DNA of 64,000 nt, taken from Streptomyces amritsarensis (lineage in GTDB: Bacteria > Actinomycetota > Actinomycetes > Streptomycetales > Streptomycetaceae). The translations under genes were made by a program, and so were the position numbers. Shown in pieces: positions 27,066-35,554 of the stretch. Where the stretch lies: the NCBI RefSeq assembly GCF_001953875.1, contig NZ_MQUR01000007.1:49871-113870 (forward strand), read 5' to 3'. A model generated the notes under the pieces. That model did no database searches. It saw nothing but the letters and a program-made list of their open reading frames with translations, and was not told the DNA's origin. Every line of letters starts with the position of its first letter. Within the stretch, counting starts at the first letter, position 1.

Positions 27066-27869
27066 TCAGCGGCCGAGGTACTTCGGCGGCTGCTTCGCCA
27101 GGAACGCCTGGACGGCGATGGAGTGGTCCTCGGAGGCCCCCGCGCGGGTCTGCAGCACGTCCTCGTGGGCCAGGGACTCCGCGAGCGTGTGGGTGGCCCC
27201 GTAGGCGAGGGACTCCTTCAGCGCCGCGTAGGCGACGGTCGGGCCCGCGGCCAGCGCGCGGGCCACGGCCTCGGCCTCGGCGTGCAGGGAGTCCGACGGC
27301 ACCAGCCGGTTGACGATGCCGAGCTCGTACGCCTCCTGCGCCTTGATCGAACGCGGGAAGAGCAGCAGGTCCGAGGCGCGGGAGGCGCCGATCAGGCGGG
27401 GCAGCGTCCACGAGACCCCGGAGTCGGCGGTGAGGGCCACCCCGGCGAAGGAGGTGTTGAAGGAGGCGGTGTCGGCGACGACCCGGAAGTCGGCCGCGAG
27501 CGCGAAGCCGAAGCCCGCCCCGGCCGCGACGCCGTTGACGCCGGCCACCACGGGCTTCGGCATCTCGGTGAGCGCCCGCACGATCGGGTTGTAGTGCTCC
27601 TTGACCGTGTTCATGGTCAGCGAGGAGCCGCTCTCGCGGTCCGCCGCGAGGTTGCCGATGTGCTCCTTGAGGTCCTGGCCCACGCAGAAGGCCCGGTTGC
27701 CGGCGGCCGTCAGCAGGACCGCCCGGACCGCGGTGTCCGCGGCCGCCGCCAGCGCAGCGTCGCGCAGTGCGACCTTGGCCTCGGTGTTCATCGCGTTCAT
27801 CGCGTCGGGACGGTTGATCGTGATGGTCGCGAGTCCGTCGGTCACTTCGTAGAGCACACTGTCGGCCAT
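27066..27869 (-). CDS. Enoyl-CoA hydratase/isomerase family protein
   Basis: A 267-residue crotonase. The oxyanion-hole segments are GNRAFCVGQDL (about 60-70) and GVAAGAGFGFALAADF (about 110-125). The second active-site region is GVALTADSGVSWTLPRLIG, where an Asp occupies the place seen in PaaG/PaaB-type isomerases rather than the hydratase Glu pair, so a delta-isomerase or PaaG-like role is possible. The ATG at 27869 precedes MADSVLYEV. An inverted repeat at 27903-27922 upstream suggests control by a TetR-type repressor. It is convergent with tag. Confidence 0.87.
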   Translation of the reverse strand: MADSVLYEVTDGLATITINRPDAMNAMNTEAKVALRDAALAAAADTAVRAVLLTAAGNRAFCVGQDLKEHIGNLAADRESGSSLTMNTVKEHYNPIVRALTEMPKPVVAGVNGVAAGAGFGFALAADFRVVADTASFNTSFAGVALTADSGVSWTLPRLIGASRASDLLLFPRSIKAQEAYELGIVNRLVPSDSLHAEAEAVARALAAGPTVAYAALKESLAYGATHTLAESLAHEDVLQTRAGASEDHSIAVQAFLAKQPPKYLGR

Positions 27870-27902
27870 GGCAGGGGGTCCCCCTTCGTCGCGGGCTTGG
27901 CT

Positions 27903-27922
27903 ACCGGTCGGTACCGGCCGGT
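27903..27922 (-). promoter_or_regulatory. Operator-like inverted repeat upstream of the crotonase gene
   Basis: Arms ACCGGTCGG and CCGGCCGGT around a central TA form a 20-base near palindrome (one mismatch), 33 bases before the start codon. Actinobacterial TetR regulators of acyl-CoA catabolism often bind ACCG/CGGT palindromes of this kind. No matching regulator is adjacent; the only TetR gene in the window is at 49019. Confidence 0.45.
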
Positions 27923-28080
27923 GCAAGGGCCAGCATGGCGGACCGGACCGGGAGCGCACATGTGATGTGTGTCAAAGAAAGCCGGAGCCGTTCCCCAGGT
28001 GCGGCGGCGAAGTATCGCAGGCGGATCCCCGAAATGAGTGGTTTTGGTCGAGCGCGTTGCCCAAGCGTTCCAGGGTGATG

Positions 28081-28111
28081 TTGGTCATCGGGTCCTGACA
28101 TGCGGGATAAT
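28081..28111 (+). promoter_or_regulatory. Possible vegetative promoter of the DUF3117 gene
   Basis: GATAAT at 28106-28111 is a good -10 element; TTGGTC at 28081-28086 is a possible -35 with a 19-base spacer, which is long. Transcription would start near 28118, giving an 85-base leader before the ATG at 28203. Confidence 0.4.
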
Positions 28112-28202
28112 GGCTGGGAAGCAATGTGTTCGATGCCGGGTATTAGGCGCCTGAATGGGGCCGTCGGCTGACGATGAGCTGGTTTCAGGAAGGGGAACGA
28201 GC

Positions 28203-28370
28203 ATGGCGGCCATGAAGCCGCGGACGGGCGACGGCCCGCTCGAGGTCACCAAGGAGGGGCGGGGCATCGTCATGCGCGTACCGCTCGAGGGCGGCGGTCG
28301 GCTTGTCGTCGAGCTGACCCCCGATGAGGCGGACGCCCTGGGTGACGCCCTGAAGAAGGTCGTCGGCTGA
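28203..28370 (+). CDS. DUF3117 family small protein
   Basis: A 55-residue protein, MAAMKPRTGDGPLEVTKEG.., ending in LTPDEADALGDALKKVVG. It belongs to the highly conserved actinobacterial DUF3117 family (Rv1211 in mycobacteria), and its location after the folP2/tag genes matches that order. The ATG is preceded by AGGAAGGGGAA. No catalytic residues or membrane segment are visible; its function is unknown. A strong terminator follows. Confidence 0.88.
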   Translation: MAAMKPRTGDGPLEVTKEGRGIVMRVPLEGGGRLVVELTPDEADALGDALKKVVG

Positions 28371-28410
28371 CCCGCTGACAGCACTTCCACCTTCTGCTTT
28401 CGCATTCTCT

Positions 28411-28447
28411 GCGCTGCCCCGACCGCGATCAGCGGCCGGGGCAGCGC
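28411..28447 (+). terminator. Terminator after the DUF3117 gene
   Basis: Arms GCGCTGCCCCG.CCGC and GCGG.CGGGGCAGCGC surround GATCA. It lies 40 bases after the stop codon and isolates the small gene from the PAP2-like gene. Confidence 0.85.
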
Positions 28448-28492
28448 TGTGTCGTCCGAGGACCCCTGTCCCCGATCCCGGCGGAGCCGCAC

Positions 28493-29110
28493 GTGACCTT
28501 CTCCCCGCCCGCGCCGCCGGCCTTCGCCGACTGCACCCCGCGCCAGAAGGCGGCCCGCGTCCTGTCCGACGTACTGGCCCCGGCGAACCTGGTGGTCGCC
28601 CTGCTCCTGCTCGTCGGGTGGCACAGCACCGGGTCGTGGACGGGGCTCGGCTGGGGCCTGCTCGCCGCCCTGTTCTGCGGTGCCGTCCCGATCGCCATCA
28701 TCACCGTGGGGGTCCGCCGGGGCGCCCTGACCGACCAGCACATCCGGGTCCGGCGCCAGCGGGTCGTCCCGATGGCGCTGAGCCTGGTCTCGGTCCTGGC
28801 CGGGGTCGCCCTGCTGCGCGCCCTGGGCGCCCCCGCGGACGTCTTCGCGCTCGTCGTGGCGATGCTGGTCGGCCTGGTCTCCTCGCTGCTGGTGACGGTG
28901 GCCTGGCAGATATCCATCCACATGTCGGTGGCCGGCGGCACCGTGATGATCCTGCTGCTCGTCTTCGGCCCGGCGGTCCTCCCGGCGGCCGCGGTCGCCG
29001 CCGCCGTCGGCTGGTCCCGCCTCGCGCTGCGGGCGCACACCCCGGCGCAGCTGCTCGCCGGCACCGCCCTGGGCGGTACGGCGGCGCTCACCTTCGCGCT
29101 CCTGAGCTGA
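28493..29110 (+). CDS. Integral membrane protein of the PAP2 superfamily with degenerate active site
   Basis: A 205-residue protein with about six membrane helices. The C-terminal half aligns with PAP2 phosphatases, but the key motifs are altered: SVAGG appears instead of PSGH, and the final motif reads SRLALRAHTPAQLLAG, with His kept but Gln where the catalytic-triad Asp is expected. It is therefore probably a PAP2-fold membrane protein without classical lipid phosphatase activity. The GTG start lies shortly after the terminator at 28447; no strong ribosome site is visible. It converges with the methyltransferase gene. Confidence 0.72.
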   Translation: MTFSPPAPPAFADCTPRQKAARVLSDVLAPANLVVALLLLVGWHSTGSWTGLGWGLLAALFCGAVPIAIITVGVRRGALTDQHIRVRRQRVVPMALSLVSVLAGVALLRALGAPADVFALVVAMLVGLVSSLLVTVAWQISIHMSVAGGTVMILLLVFGPAVLPAAAVAAAVGWSRLALRAHTPAQLLAGTALGGTAALTFALLS

Positions 29111-29150
29111 TCCGGTCCGGGCCGGGGCGGGCGGGGCGGGCGTACGCGGG

Positions 29151-29813
29151 TCAGCGGCGCACGGCGCACAGCAGGCCGTCGCCCACCGGGAGCAGCGCGG
29201 CCTCCAGCGCCGGGCTCTCCCGGACGCTGCGCAGCAGCTCGCGGACGCGGAGCACCTCCACGGGCTGGGCCGCGGAGTCGACCGTACGGCCGTCGGAGAA
29301 GACCCCCTCGAAGCACACCAGCCCCCCGGGGCGCAGCAGGCGCAACGATTCAGCGAGGTAGTCGAGGGACTCGGTCGGGTCCCCGTCGCAGAAGACGAGG
29401 TCGTAGCCGCCGTCTGCCAGGCGCGGCAGGACGTCGAGGGCGCGGCCGGGGATGAAGCGGGCGCGGTTGCCCGCGAAGCCGGCGGCGCGGAAGGCCTGGC
29501 GGGCGAAGGCCTGCCGGTCGGCTTCGGGATCCACCGTGGTCAGCACCCCGTCGGGGCGCATCCCGTGCAGGAGGTGGATGCCGGAGACGCCGGTCCCGGT
29601 ACCGATTTCGGCGACCGCCTTGGCGTCCGCCGTGGCGGCCAGCAGGCGCAGCGCGGCGCCGGTCCCGGGGGAGACGGAGCGCAGGCCCGCTTCCCTGGAC
29701 CGGTCGCGGGCCCATCGCAGAGCGTCGTCCTCGGCGACAAACGCGTCGGCGAACGCCCAGCTCGTCTGCCGGTTGCCGGTAATGACCCTCTCCTGTCCCC
29801 ATAGTTGGCGCAA
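29151..29813 (-). CDS. O-methyltransferase family 3, SAM-dependent
   Basis: A 220-residue class I methyltransferase. VAEIGTGTGVSGIHLL is SAM motif I (about 70-85), TTVDPEADRQAFARQAF follows, and DLVFCDGDP provides a metal-binding-type Asp; LRLLRPGGLVCFEGVF is the late strand motif. This is the catechol/caffeoyl-CoA type fold (Methyltransf_3), and the acceptor is unknown. It is divergent from sigE exactly as mycobacterial Rv1220c is from sigE. The start codon at 29813 lies about 25 bases from the GGAAC element that points toward sigE. Confidence 0.87.
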   Translation of the reverse strand: MRQLWGQERVITGNRQTSWAFADAFVAEDDALRWARDRSREAGLRSVSPGTGAALRLLAATADAKAVAEIGTGTGVSGIHLLHGMRPDGVLTTVDPEADRQAFARQAFRAAGFAGNRARFIPGRALDVLPRLADGGYDLVFCDGDPTESLDYLAESLRLLRPGGLVCFEGVFSDGRTVDSAAQPVEVLRVRELLRSVRESPALEAALLPVGDGLLCAVRR

Positions 29814-29837
29814 CGGTGACTGTATCCGTTGACGTCG

Positions 29838-29863
29838 GGAACCCGCAGATGGGACCGGGCGTT
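29838..29863 (+). promoter_or_regulatory. ECF-type promoter upstream of sigE
   Basis: GGAAC at 29838-29842 and CGTT at 29860-29863 are separated by 17 bases, the classic spacing and sequence for extracytoplasmic-function sigma factors such as mycobacterial SigE/SigH. It points to the sigE ATG at 29990 with a leader of about 120 bases, which suggests autoregulation or control by another ECF sigma factor. Confidence 0.6.
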
Positions 29864-29989
29864 GTGAGGGGTGGAGGCGGGACGAGAAGGACGGCGCCGG
29901 GCAGATCGGCGGCGTGACCGCCCCGGGGCCTAAGACTTGCGTAAAGATACTGCAAAAACCCTTATCCGGAGCTGACAGAGGGGGTGGCT

Positions 29990-30769
29990 ATGGTAGGGAC
30001 TCCACTGGACACCACCAGAGCCGACAGGGGAGGTGCGGCTGCGCCTGTGGATCGTGGAGGCGTGTTCAGACGCCTCTTCTGGTCGGCGGGTGAGCCGAAA
30101 TCCGTGACCTACACTGCTGACCGCTTCCACACCGCAGACACCGCAACCACCGCGACCTTTGCCGCAGATGCGGGATCGCAGGCGTGGACCCCTCCCTCGT
30201 GGGAGGAGATCGTCAGCACGCACAGCGCGCGGGTCTACCGCCTTGCCTACCGTCTGACGGGCAACCAGCACGACGCCGAGGACCTCACCCAGGAGGTCTT
30301 CGTCCGCGTCTTCCGCTCGCTGTCCACGTACACGCCGGGCACCTTCGAGGGCTGGCTGCACCGCATCACCACGAACCTCTTCCTGGACATGGTCCGCCGC
30401 AAGCAGCGGATCCGCTTCGACGCGCTCGCCGACGACGCCGCCGAGCGGCTGCCGAGCCGTGAGCCGTCCCCCCAGCAGGTCCTCCACGACACGCACTTCG
30501 ACGCGGACGTCCAGCAGGCGCTGGACACCCTCGCCCCCGAGTTCCGTGCTGCCGTGGTGCTGTGCGACATCGAGGGCCTGTCCTACGAGGAGATCGCCGC
30601 GACGCTCGGCGTGAAGCTCGGCACCGTACGCAGCCGTATCCACCGCGGCCGTTCGCACCTGCGCAAGGCGCTCAAGCACCGGTCCCCCTCGGCCCGGGCC
30701 GAGCAGCGGGCGCTGGCCGGGGTGGCGCCGGGCGCGCCGGGTGCCGGGAGAGAGGGCGGAGCCGAGTGA
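29990..30769 (+). CDS. sigE: ECF RNA polymerase sigma factor, SigE type
   Basis: A 259-residue group 4 sigma factor. The first 65 residues are a non-conserved extension. Sigma-70 region 2 (about 70-140) contains [28 protein letters not shown] and [20 protein letters not shown]; region 4 (about 165-220) contains [32 protein letters not shown]. The C-terminus is a Gly/Ala tail. Start at ATG 29990 with GAGGGGG just upstream; a GTG two codons earlier is possible. It is followed by its probable zinc anti-sigma factor (four-base overlap), htrA and tatB, the order of the mycobacterial sigE-rseA-htrA-tatB envelope-stress locus. Confidence 0.93.
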   Translation: MVGTPLDTTRADRGGAAAPVDRGGVFRRLFWSAGEPKSVTYTADRFHTADTATTATFAADAGSQAWTPPSWEEIVSTHSARVYRLAYRLTGNQHDAEDLTQEVFVRVFRSLSTYTPGTFEGWLHRITTNLFLDMVRRKQRIRFDALADDAAERLPSREPSPQQVLHDTHFDADVQQALDTLAPEFRAAVVLCDIEGLSYEEIAATLGVKLGTVRSRIHRGRSHLRKALKHRSPSARAEQRALAGVAPGAPGAGREGGAE

Positions 30770-31428
30770 CCGGAGCCAGTCCTTCCCCTGCCGAACAGCA
30801 CTTGGGCGACCGGCTTGCCGCCCTGGTTGACGGGGAGCTGAAGCACGACGCCCGCGAGCGGGTCCTGGCCCACCTGGCGACCTGCGCCAAGTGCAAGGCC
30901 GAGGCCGACGCCCAGCGCCGTCTGAAGACGATGTTCGTGGAGAGCGCGCCGCCGCCGCTGTCCGCGGGCCTGCTCGCGCGCCTCCAGGGGCTCCCGGGCG
31001 GTCTCGACGGCCCGTCCGGCCCCCTGGGGCCACCGGGGCCGGGCGCCGGCGACCGAGACCCGTTCGAGGCCTTCGCGTACGGGCTGCCCGTCGCCGCCGC
31101 CACGCGGCCGCAGGAGGGCTTCCGCATCCACGAGGTGGGCCGTCCGCGCCGCCGGTTCGCCTTCGTCGCCGCCGGAGCGGTCTCGCTGGCCGCCCTCGCG
31201 CTGGGCGGCACGCTGCCGGTGGAGGGCACGGAACCCACCGTCCGGGGGGATTCCCCGGCGCCCGCCTCAAGGCCCGGCCCCGCCCTGCCCGTGAGCGACG
31301 CGGCGGTCCGCGACCGGCTGCCCACTCCCGCGGCCGTACCGAGCCTCCTGACGGCCGTCGCGAGCCCGCTGCCGCCGCCCCAGCCCTCCCCGCCGGGCTC
31401 GGCCCGTCCGGTCTCCCTGCTGCGCTGA
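30766..31428 (+). CDS. Zinc-binding anti-sigma factor (RseA-like) for SigE
   Basis: A 220-residue protein whose N-terminus is an anti-sigma zinc-finger: HLATCAKC at about 41-48 gives the H-x3-C-x2-C signature, preceded by [20 protein letters not shown] single membrane-type hydrophobic stretch lies at about 127-147, followed by a Pro/Ser-rich extracytoplasmic tail of about 70 residues. It should hold SigE at the membrane until envelope or redox stress releases it. The GTG overlaps the sigE stop (GTGA), implying stoichiometric synthesis. Confidence 0.88.
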   Translation: MTGASPSPAEQHLGDRLAALVDGELKHDARERVLAHLATCAKCKAEADAQRRLKTMFVESAPPPLSAGLLARLQGLPGGLDGPSGPLGPPGPGAGDRDPFEAFAYGLPVAAATRPQEGFRIHEVGRPRRRFAFVAAGAVSLAALALGGTLPVEGTEPTVRGDSPAPASRPGPALPVSDAAVRDRLPTPAAVPSLLTAVASPLPPPQPSPPGSARPVSLLR

Positions 31429-31482
31429 CCCCGGACCTGGTTGAATCGGCCGGACATGCGCACAGGTACGCGGGGAGCGCCC

Positions 31483-32835
31483 ATGGCCGACAGGCAGCAG
31501 ACCGACCCGGCTCCACAGTGGTGGAGCCGGCCCGAGGGCACGGCCGACAGCCGTCGTGACGGGGTTCCCGCCCCGCGCCCCCGGACCCGCGACGACGGCA
31601 GCGGTGCGGACGGGGACGGCGCCGAGGGCGACCGGGCCGCCGGGCAGGCGGCCCCCGCCCAGGAGGCGCCGGCCCCCGAGGTCCGCTACGACCCCTGGGG
31701 CGCGCAGCCCCTCCAGGCCGTGGACCGGGGCCGGGACCGGCCCGGCTTCCGGCTGTGGCAGGTGGCGGCCCTCGCCGCCGTCACGGCCCTGCTCGCCGGC
31801 GGCATCGGCGGCTGGCTCGGCGTCCTCGCCGAACGGCAGAGCAGCACCAGGCTGGAGCTGCCGCAGGCGGCCGTCACCGACAAGGGTCGGGCGCCCGACA
31901 GCGTGGCCGGGATCGCGGCCACCGCACTGCCCGGGGTGGTCACCCTGCACGTGCGGGGCGCGAAGAGCAGCGGCACGGGCACCGGCTTCGTACTGGACCC
32001 GCAGGGCCACATCCTGACCAACAACCACGTGGTCGCCGATGCCAAGGAGATAGCGGTCACCTTCAGCACCGGCGAGAGCGTCACCGCCGAGCTGGTCGGC
32101 CGCGACTCCGGCTACGACCTGGCCGTGGTCAAGGTCAGCGGCGTGCGCGGGCTGCGGCCGCTCAGCCTGGGCAACTCCGAGAACGTGCAGGTCGGCGACC
32201 CGGTCGTCGCCATCGGCGCGCCCTTCGACCTCTCCAACACCGTCACCGCGGGCATCATCAGCGCCACCGGCCGGCCCGTCACCGCGGGCGGCGACAAGGG
32301 CGACGGCAGCGACATCAGCTACGTCGACGCGCTCCAGACCGACGCCCCCATCAACCCGGGGAACTCCGGCGGACCCCTCCTGGACGCCCGGGCGCACGTC
32401 GTCGGCATCAACAGCGCCATCCGCGGCGCCGACAAGGACGACCCCGACCGGCAGGGCGGCTCCATCGGCCTGGGCTTCGCCATCCCCATCAACCAGGGCA
32501 AGCGCGTCGCCGAGGAGCTCATCGCGACGGGCCGCGCCACGCACCCCGTCATCGGGGTCACCCTCGACATGGACTACACGGGCGACGGAGCCCGGGTGGG
32601 GGACAAGGGCGAGGACGGCAAGCCGTCCGTGACCGCCGGCGGACCCGGCGCCCGCGCCGGCATCAAGCCCGGTGACGTGATCACCAAGGTGGACGGACAG
32701 CGGGTCCGCGGCGGCGACGAGCTGATCATCAAGATCCGGGCCCACCGCCCGGGCGACCCGCTCACCCTCACCGTGCTGCGCGACGGCCGGGAACGCACGC
32801 TGGACGTCGTCCTCGGATCGGCGAACGGCTCATGA
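31483..32835 (+). CDS. htrA: HtrA/DegP-type S1C serine protease with PDZ domain
   Basis: A 450-residue envelope quality-control protease. A disordered cytoplasmic N-terminus (about 1-90) precedes a membrane helix (about 95-115). The protease domain then carries the triad His in LTNNHVV, Asp in YDLAVVKV and Ser in GNSGGPLLD. A C-terminal PDZ domain (about 360-445; GPGARAGIKPGDVITKVDG) should bind exposed protein ends. ATG 31483 is preferred because GGGGAG lies five bases before it; ATG 31456 has no site. Its position in the sigE operon indicates induction by envelope stress. Confidence 0.92.
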   Translation: MADRQQTDPAPQWWSRPEGTADSRRDGVPAPRPRTRDDGSGADGDGAEGDRAAGQAAPAQEAPAPEVRYDPWGAQPLQAVDRGRDRPGFRLWQVAALAAVTALLAGGIGGWLGVLAERQSSTRLELPQAAVTDKGRAPDSVAGIAATALPGVVTLHVRGAKSSGTGTGFVLDPQGHILTNNHVVADAKEIAVTFSTGESVTAELVGRDSGYDLAVVKVSGVRGLRPLSLGNSENVQVGDPVVAIGAPFDLSNTVTAGIISATGRPVTAGGDKGDGSDISYVDALQTDAPINPGNSGGPLLDARAHVVGINSAIRGADKDDPDRQGGSIGLGFAIPINQGKRVAEELIATGRATHPVIGVTLDMDYTGDGARVGDKGEDGKPSVTAGGPGARAGIKPGDVITKVDGQRVRGGDELIIKIRAHRPGDPLTLTVLRDGRERTLDVVLGSANGS

Positions 32836-32953
32836 TCACCGGGTGGCCGGGGGGTGAAACCCTCACAGGTCCGGAACGCGTGTAGGGGCCCGCGGGCAAG
32901 GACGGGTACCGTGTGTTCGGGCCCGAAGTGACAGAGAGCCGAGGAGCGGCAAG

Positions 32954-33382
32954 GTGTTCAACGACATAGGCGCACTCGAACTCGTCACGATCGTGGTTCT
33001 GGCGATTCTCGTCTTCGGCCCGGACAAGCTGCCCAAGGTCATCCAGGACGTCACGGGCTTCATCCGCAAGGTCCGGGCGTTCTCCGACAGCGCCAAGCAC
33101 GACATCCGCTCCGAACTGGGACCCGACTTCAAGGACTTCGAATTCGAGGACCTGAATCCGAAGACCTTCATCCGCAAGCAGCTCTCGGAGAACGAGGACC
33201 TCAAGGAGATCCGCAGCAGCTTCGACCTCCGCAAGGAGCTGAACGACGTCTCGGACGCCGTCAACAACCCGGAGCCCGACCCCGCCGCGGCCGCCCCGGC
33301 CGCCGCCGGTCCGGACCTGCTGAAGAAGCCCGCCGCCCCGGCTGCCGAGCAGCGCGTGCGCTTCGACGCCGACGCCACCTGA
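32954..33382 (+). CDS. tatB: Sec-independent protein translocase subunit TatB
   Basis: A 142-residue twin-arginine translocase component. MFNDIGALELVTIVVLAILVFGPDKLPKV shows the short N-terminal helix with conserved Glu, the F-G-P hinge and the start of the amphipathic helix. A charged helical region and an Ala/Pro-rich tail follow, as in actinobacterial TatB. GTG start with GAGGAG seven bases upstream. It lies 118 bases after htrA, the gene order found in mycobacteria, so it may be read partly from the sigE operon. Confidence 0.93.
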   Translation: MFNDIGALELVTIVVLAILVFGPDKLPKVIQDVTGFIRKVRAFSDSAKHDIRSELGPDFKDFEFEDLNPKTFIRKQLSENEDLKEIRSSFDLRKELNDVSDAVNNPEPDPAAAAPAAAGPDLLKKPAAPAAEQRVRFDADAT

Positions 33383-33449
33383 CCGAGCCTGCCCGGCGAT
33401 CCGGGGTCCGGTGGCTATCCTCCATCTGTCCGGATCGCGGGACGCCCGA

Positions 33450-33483
33450 GGGAGGGGGTCCCCCCAGCACAGCGAGGGGGAGG
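33450..33483. repeat. Small palindromic GC element (GGGGG/CCCCC stem)
   Basis: Between tatB and the next gene, GGGAGGGGGTCCCCCC, then AGCACAGCG, then AGGGGGAGG can fold with its CCCCC arm. Similar short GGGGGTCCCCC..AGCG..GGGGGAGG sequences are scattered in Streptomyces intergenic regions in my experience, so this may be a copy of a mini-repeat family. Confidence 0.45.
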
Positions 33484-33519
33484 GCCGTTCCGGACCCCAC
33501 GGAACGAGAGGCCGCCCAG

Positions 33520-34272
33520 ATGGAGACGACGAGCAGCAGCCTGGTAGGGGCGCAGACCGCCGAGGCACCCGCCGCCGCGGACGCCGCGCAGGAACCCCAT
33601 ACCGGCCCGCATACGAGCCCGCATACCGGCGATCCGGCCGAGGCGCAGCATCCGGAGGCCGCCGCCCCCGTGCCGGCGGCCCGCCGGACCGCCGAGGGCT
33701 TCCTGGCGGCCGATTTCCCCTGGTACGGGCTGGACGGAGCCTTCACCGGCCCCCGCTGGCTCATGCACGTCGGCACCGCCGCCGACGGAACGGTGGAGCA
33801 CGGCTCCACCGGCCACGGCGACGAGCCCTCCGCCCGGGGCGAGATCGCCACCGGCGAGAAGGAGCGCTTCGCGGTGGTCATCACCGTGGCGAGCAACCCG
33901 CTGCGCCGCAGCGGCGACGGCACCGGCGTCCTGGAGGCCACCTCGGTCTCCTCGGCCGCCTGGCTGGCCGGTTCCGGGCTGCTGGCGTACAGCTGGCCCG
34001 GACAGATGGACCACGCCCTGCGCGACGACTGGCTCGACCAGCAGACCGAGGCCGCGTGGGAGCTCGCCGACGACCTCGACGGCGAGGACTGGTCCACGCT
34101 GTCGCTGCCCGTGGACGGGGAGCCGACGCCCTTCCACTACCGCGAGTCCGAGTTCGGCTGGGTGCTCGCCGGCTCCACCGGCAGCGGCGTCCACCTGGGC
34201 GCCTACGGCCGCGGCATGAGCGCCTACGGCCTCGGCTTCTCGGCCATCGCGGACCTCGGCACGTACCAGTAG
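33520..34272 (+). CDS. Conserved hypothetical protein
   Basis: A 250-residue protein that I do not recognise by family. Residues 1-55 are Ala/Pro/His-rich and contain three PHT triplets; the rest is a compact, acidic, Trp/Gly/Ser-rich domain without Cys or membrane segments, ending LGTYQ. FPWYGLDGAFTGPRWLMHVG opens the folded part. It sits between tatB and the mrp terminator in the forward direction. The GTG- or ATG-start context is weak (GAGAGG about 10 bases before the ATG). A secretion or stress link is only suggested by its place after the sigE-tatB genes. Confidence 0.72.
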   Translation: METTSSSLVGAQTAEAPAAADAAQEPHTGPHTSPHTGDPAEAQHPEAAAPVPAARRTAEGFLAADFPWYGLDGAFTGPRWLMHVGTAADGTVEHGSTGHGDEPSARGEIATGEKERFAVVITVASNPLRRSGDGTGVLEATSVSSAAWLAGSGLLAYSWPGQMDHALRDDWLDQQTEAAWELADDLDGEDWSTLSLPVDGEPTPFHYRESEFGWVLAGSTGSGVHLGAYGRGMSAYGLGFSAIADLGTYQ

Positions 34273-34295
34273 CCGTCCGCGGCCGGTACGGGCAC

Positions 34296-34343
34296 GGGTA
34301 CGCGGAAGGGCACCGCCGGCCGGCGGTGCCCTTCCGCGTACCC
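34296..34343. terminator. Perfect 23-bp stem bidirectional terminator
   Basis: GGGTACGCGGAAGGGCACCG.. is followed immediately by its exact complement (23 bases each, two-base centre). It lies between the stops of the convergent hypothetical gene and mrp and can end both transcripts. Confidence 0.92.
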
Positions 34344-34351
34344 CGCAGGGC

Positions 34352-35512
34352 CTAGAACTTGTTGCGCGGGGTGATGCCCAGGGACATCCCCGACAGGCCG
34401 CGGGCACGGCCGCCCAGCTTGCCCGCGATCGAGCGCAGGGCCGCGCCGGCCGGCGAGTCCGGGTCGGACAGGACGACGGGCCTGCCCTCGTCGCCGCCCT
34501 CGCGCAGCCGGACGTCGATCGGGATCGTGCCCAGCACCGGCACCGTCGCGCCGGTGGTCCGGGTCAGCCCGTCGGCGACCTTCTGGCCACCGCCCGAGCC
34601 GAAGACGTCCACCATCTCGTCGCAGTGCGGGCACGGCAGGCCCGACATGTTCTCGACGACACCGACGATCTTCTGGTGGGTCTGCACGGCGATCGAACCG
34701 GCCCGCTCGGCCACCTCGGCCGCGGCCTGCTGCGGGGTGGTGACGACGAGGATCTCCGCGTTCGGCACGAGCTGCGCCACGGAGATCGCGATGTCGCCCG
34801 TACCCGGCGGCAGGTCCAGCAGCAGCACGTCCAGGTCGCCCCAGAAGACGTCCGCCAGGAACTGCTGCAGGGCCCGGTGCAGCATGGGACCGCGCCACAC
34901 GACCGGCGCGTTGCCCGGGGTGAACATGCCGATGGAGATGACCTTCACGCCGTTCGCCGACGGCGGCATGATCATGTTCTCGACCTGGGTGGGACGGCCG
35001 TCCACACCCAGCATGCGCGGCACGCTGTGGCCGTAGATGTCCGCGTCGACCACGCCGACCTTCAGGCCGTCCGCCGCCATCGCCGCGGCGAGGTTGACCG
35101 TGACGGAGGACTTGCCGACGCCGCCCTTGCCGGAGGCGACCGCGTACACGCGGGTCAGCGAGCCCGGCTTGGCGAAGGGCACCTCGCGCTCGGCGGTGCC
35201 GCCGCGCAGCGTGGCCGCCAGGTCCTTGCGCTGCTCGTCGCTCATCACGTCCAGCGACACCGACACGGAGGTGACACCGGCGACCTTCTCGACCGCCTCG
35301 GTCACGTTCTTGGTGATCGTCTCGCGCATGGGGCAGCCCGACACGGTCAGGTAGACCGTGACGGCGACCGCGCCGCCGTCGCCGATCTCCACCGATTTGA
35401 CCATGCCGAGCTCGGTGATCGGCCGGTGGATCTCGGGGTCGTTCACCGTCGCCAGAGCGTCCAGGATCGCGTCCTGCTCAGGCACGGCGGCGGAGCTTGT
35501 GTCGGTAGCCAT
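34352..35512 (-). CDS. Mrp/NBP35 family iron-sulfur carrier ATPase
   Basis: A 386-residue protein. An N-terminal MIP18/DUF59 domain (about 12-90, with VSGCPMRE) is followed by a deviant Walker A P-loop GKGGVGKS (128-135) and ParA/Mrp ATPase motifs. A C-terminal CPHC pair can bind a bridging Fe-S cluster, so it is probably an Fe-S cluster carrier for target apoproteins in the cytoplasm. It corresponds to Rv1229c (mrp) by position. It is probably first transcribed with nothing downstream; the DUF1003 gene lies upstream on the same strand. Confidence 0.92.
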   Translation of the reverse strand: MATDTSSAAVPEQDAILDALATVNDPEIHRPITELGMVKSVEIGDGGAVAVTVYLTVSGCPMRETITKNVTEAVEKVAGVTSVSVSLDVMSDEQRKDLAATLRGGTAEREVPFAKPGSLTRVYAVASGKGGVGKSSVTVNLAAAMAADGLKVGVVDADIYGHSVPRMLGVDGRPTQVENMIMPPSANGVKVISIGMFTPGNAPVVWRGPMLHRALQQFLADVFWGDLDVLLLDLPPGTGDIAISVAQLVPNAEILVVTTPQQAAAEVAERAGSIAVQTHQKIVGVVENMSGLPCPHCDEMVDVFGSGGGQKVADGLTRTTGATVPVLGTIPIDVRLREGGDEGRPVVLSDPDSPAGAALRSIAGKLGGRARGLSGMSLGITPRNKF

Positions 35513-35554
35513 GCCCCGATGGTACGGCTCGGTAGCACGCCTCAGGAAAGCCGT

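Larger units (their letters stand above)
27870..28202. other. Divergent intergenic region between the crotonase gene and the DUF3117 gene
   Basis: These 333 bases contain a TetR-like inverted repeat near the crotonase end (27903-27922) and a promoter-like sequence toward the DUF3117 gene (28081-28111). No other protein gene is evident. Confidence 0.6.

Noticed and set aside
30562..30765. Upstream extension of the anti-sigma factor into sigE
   Set aside because: The frame is open but overlaps sigE region 4 coding; the GTG at 30766 overlapping the sigE stop is the natural start.
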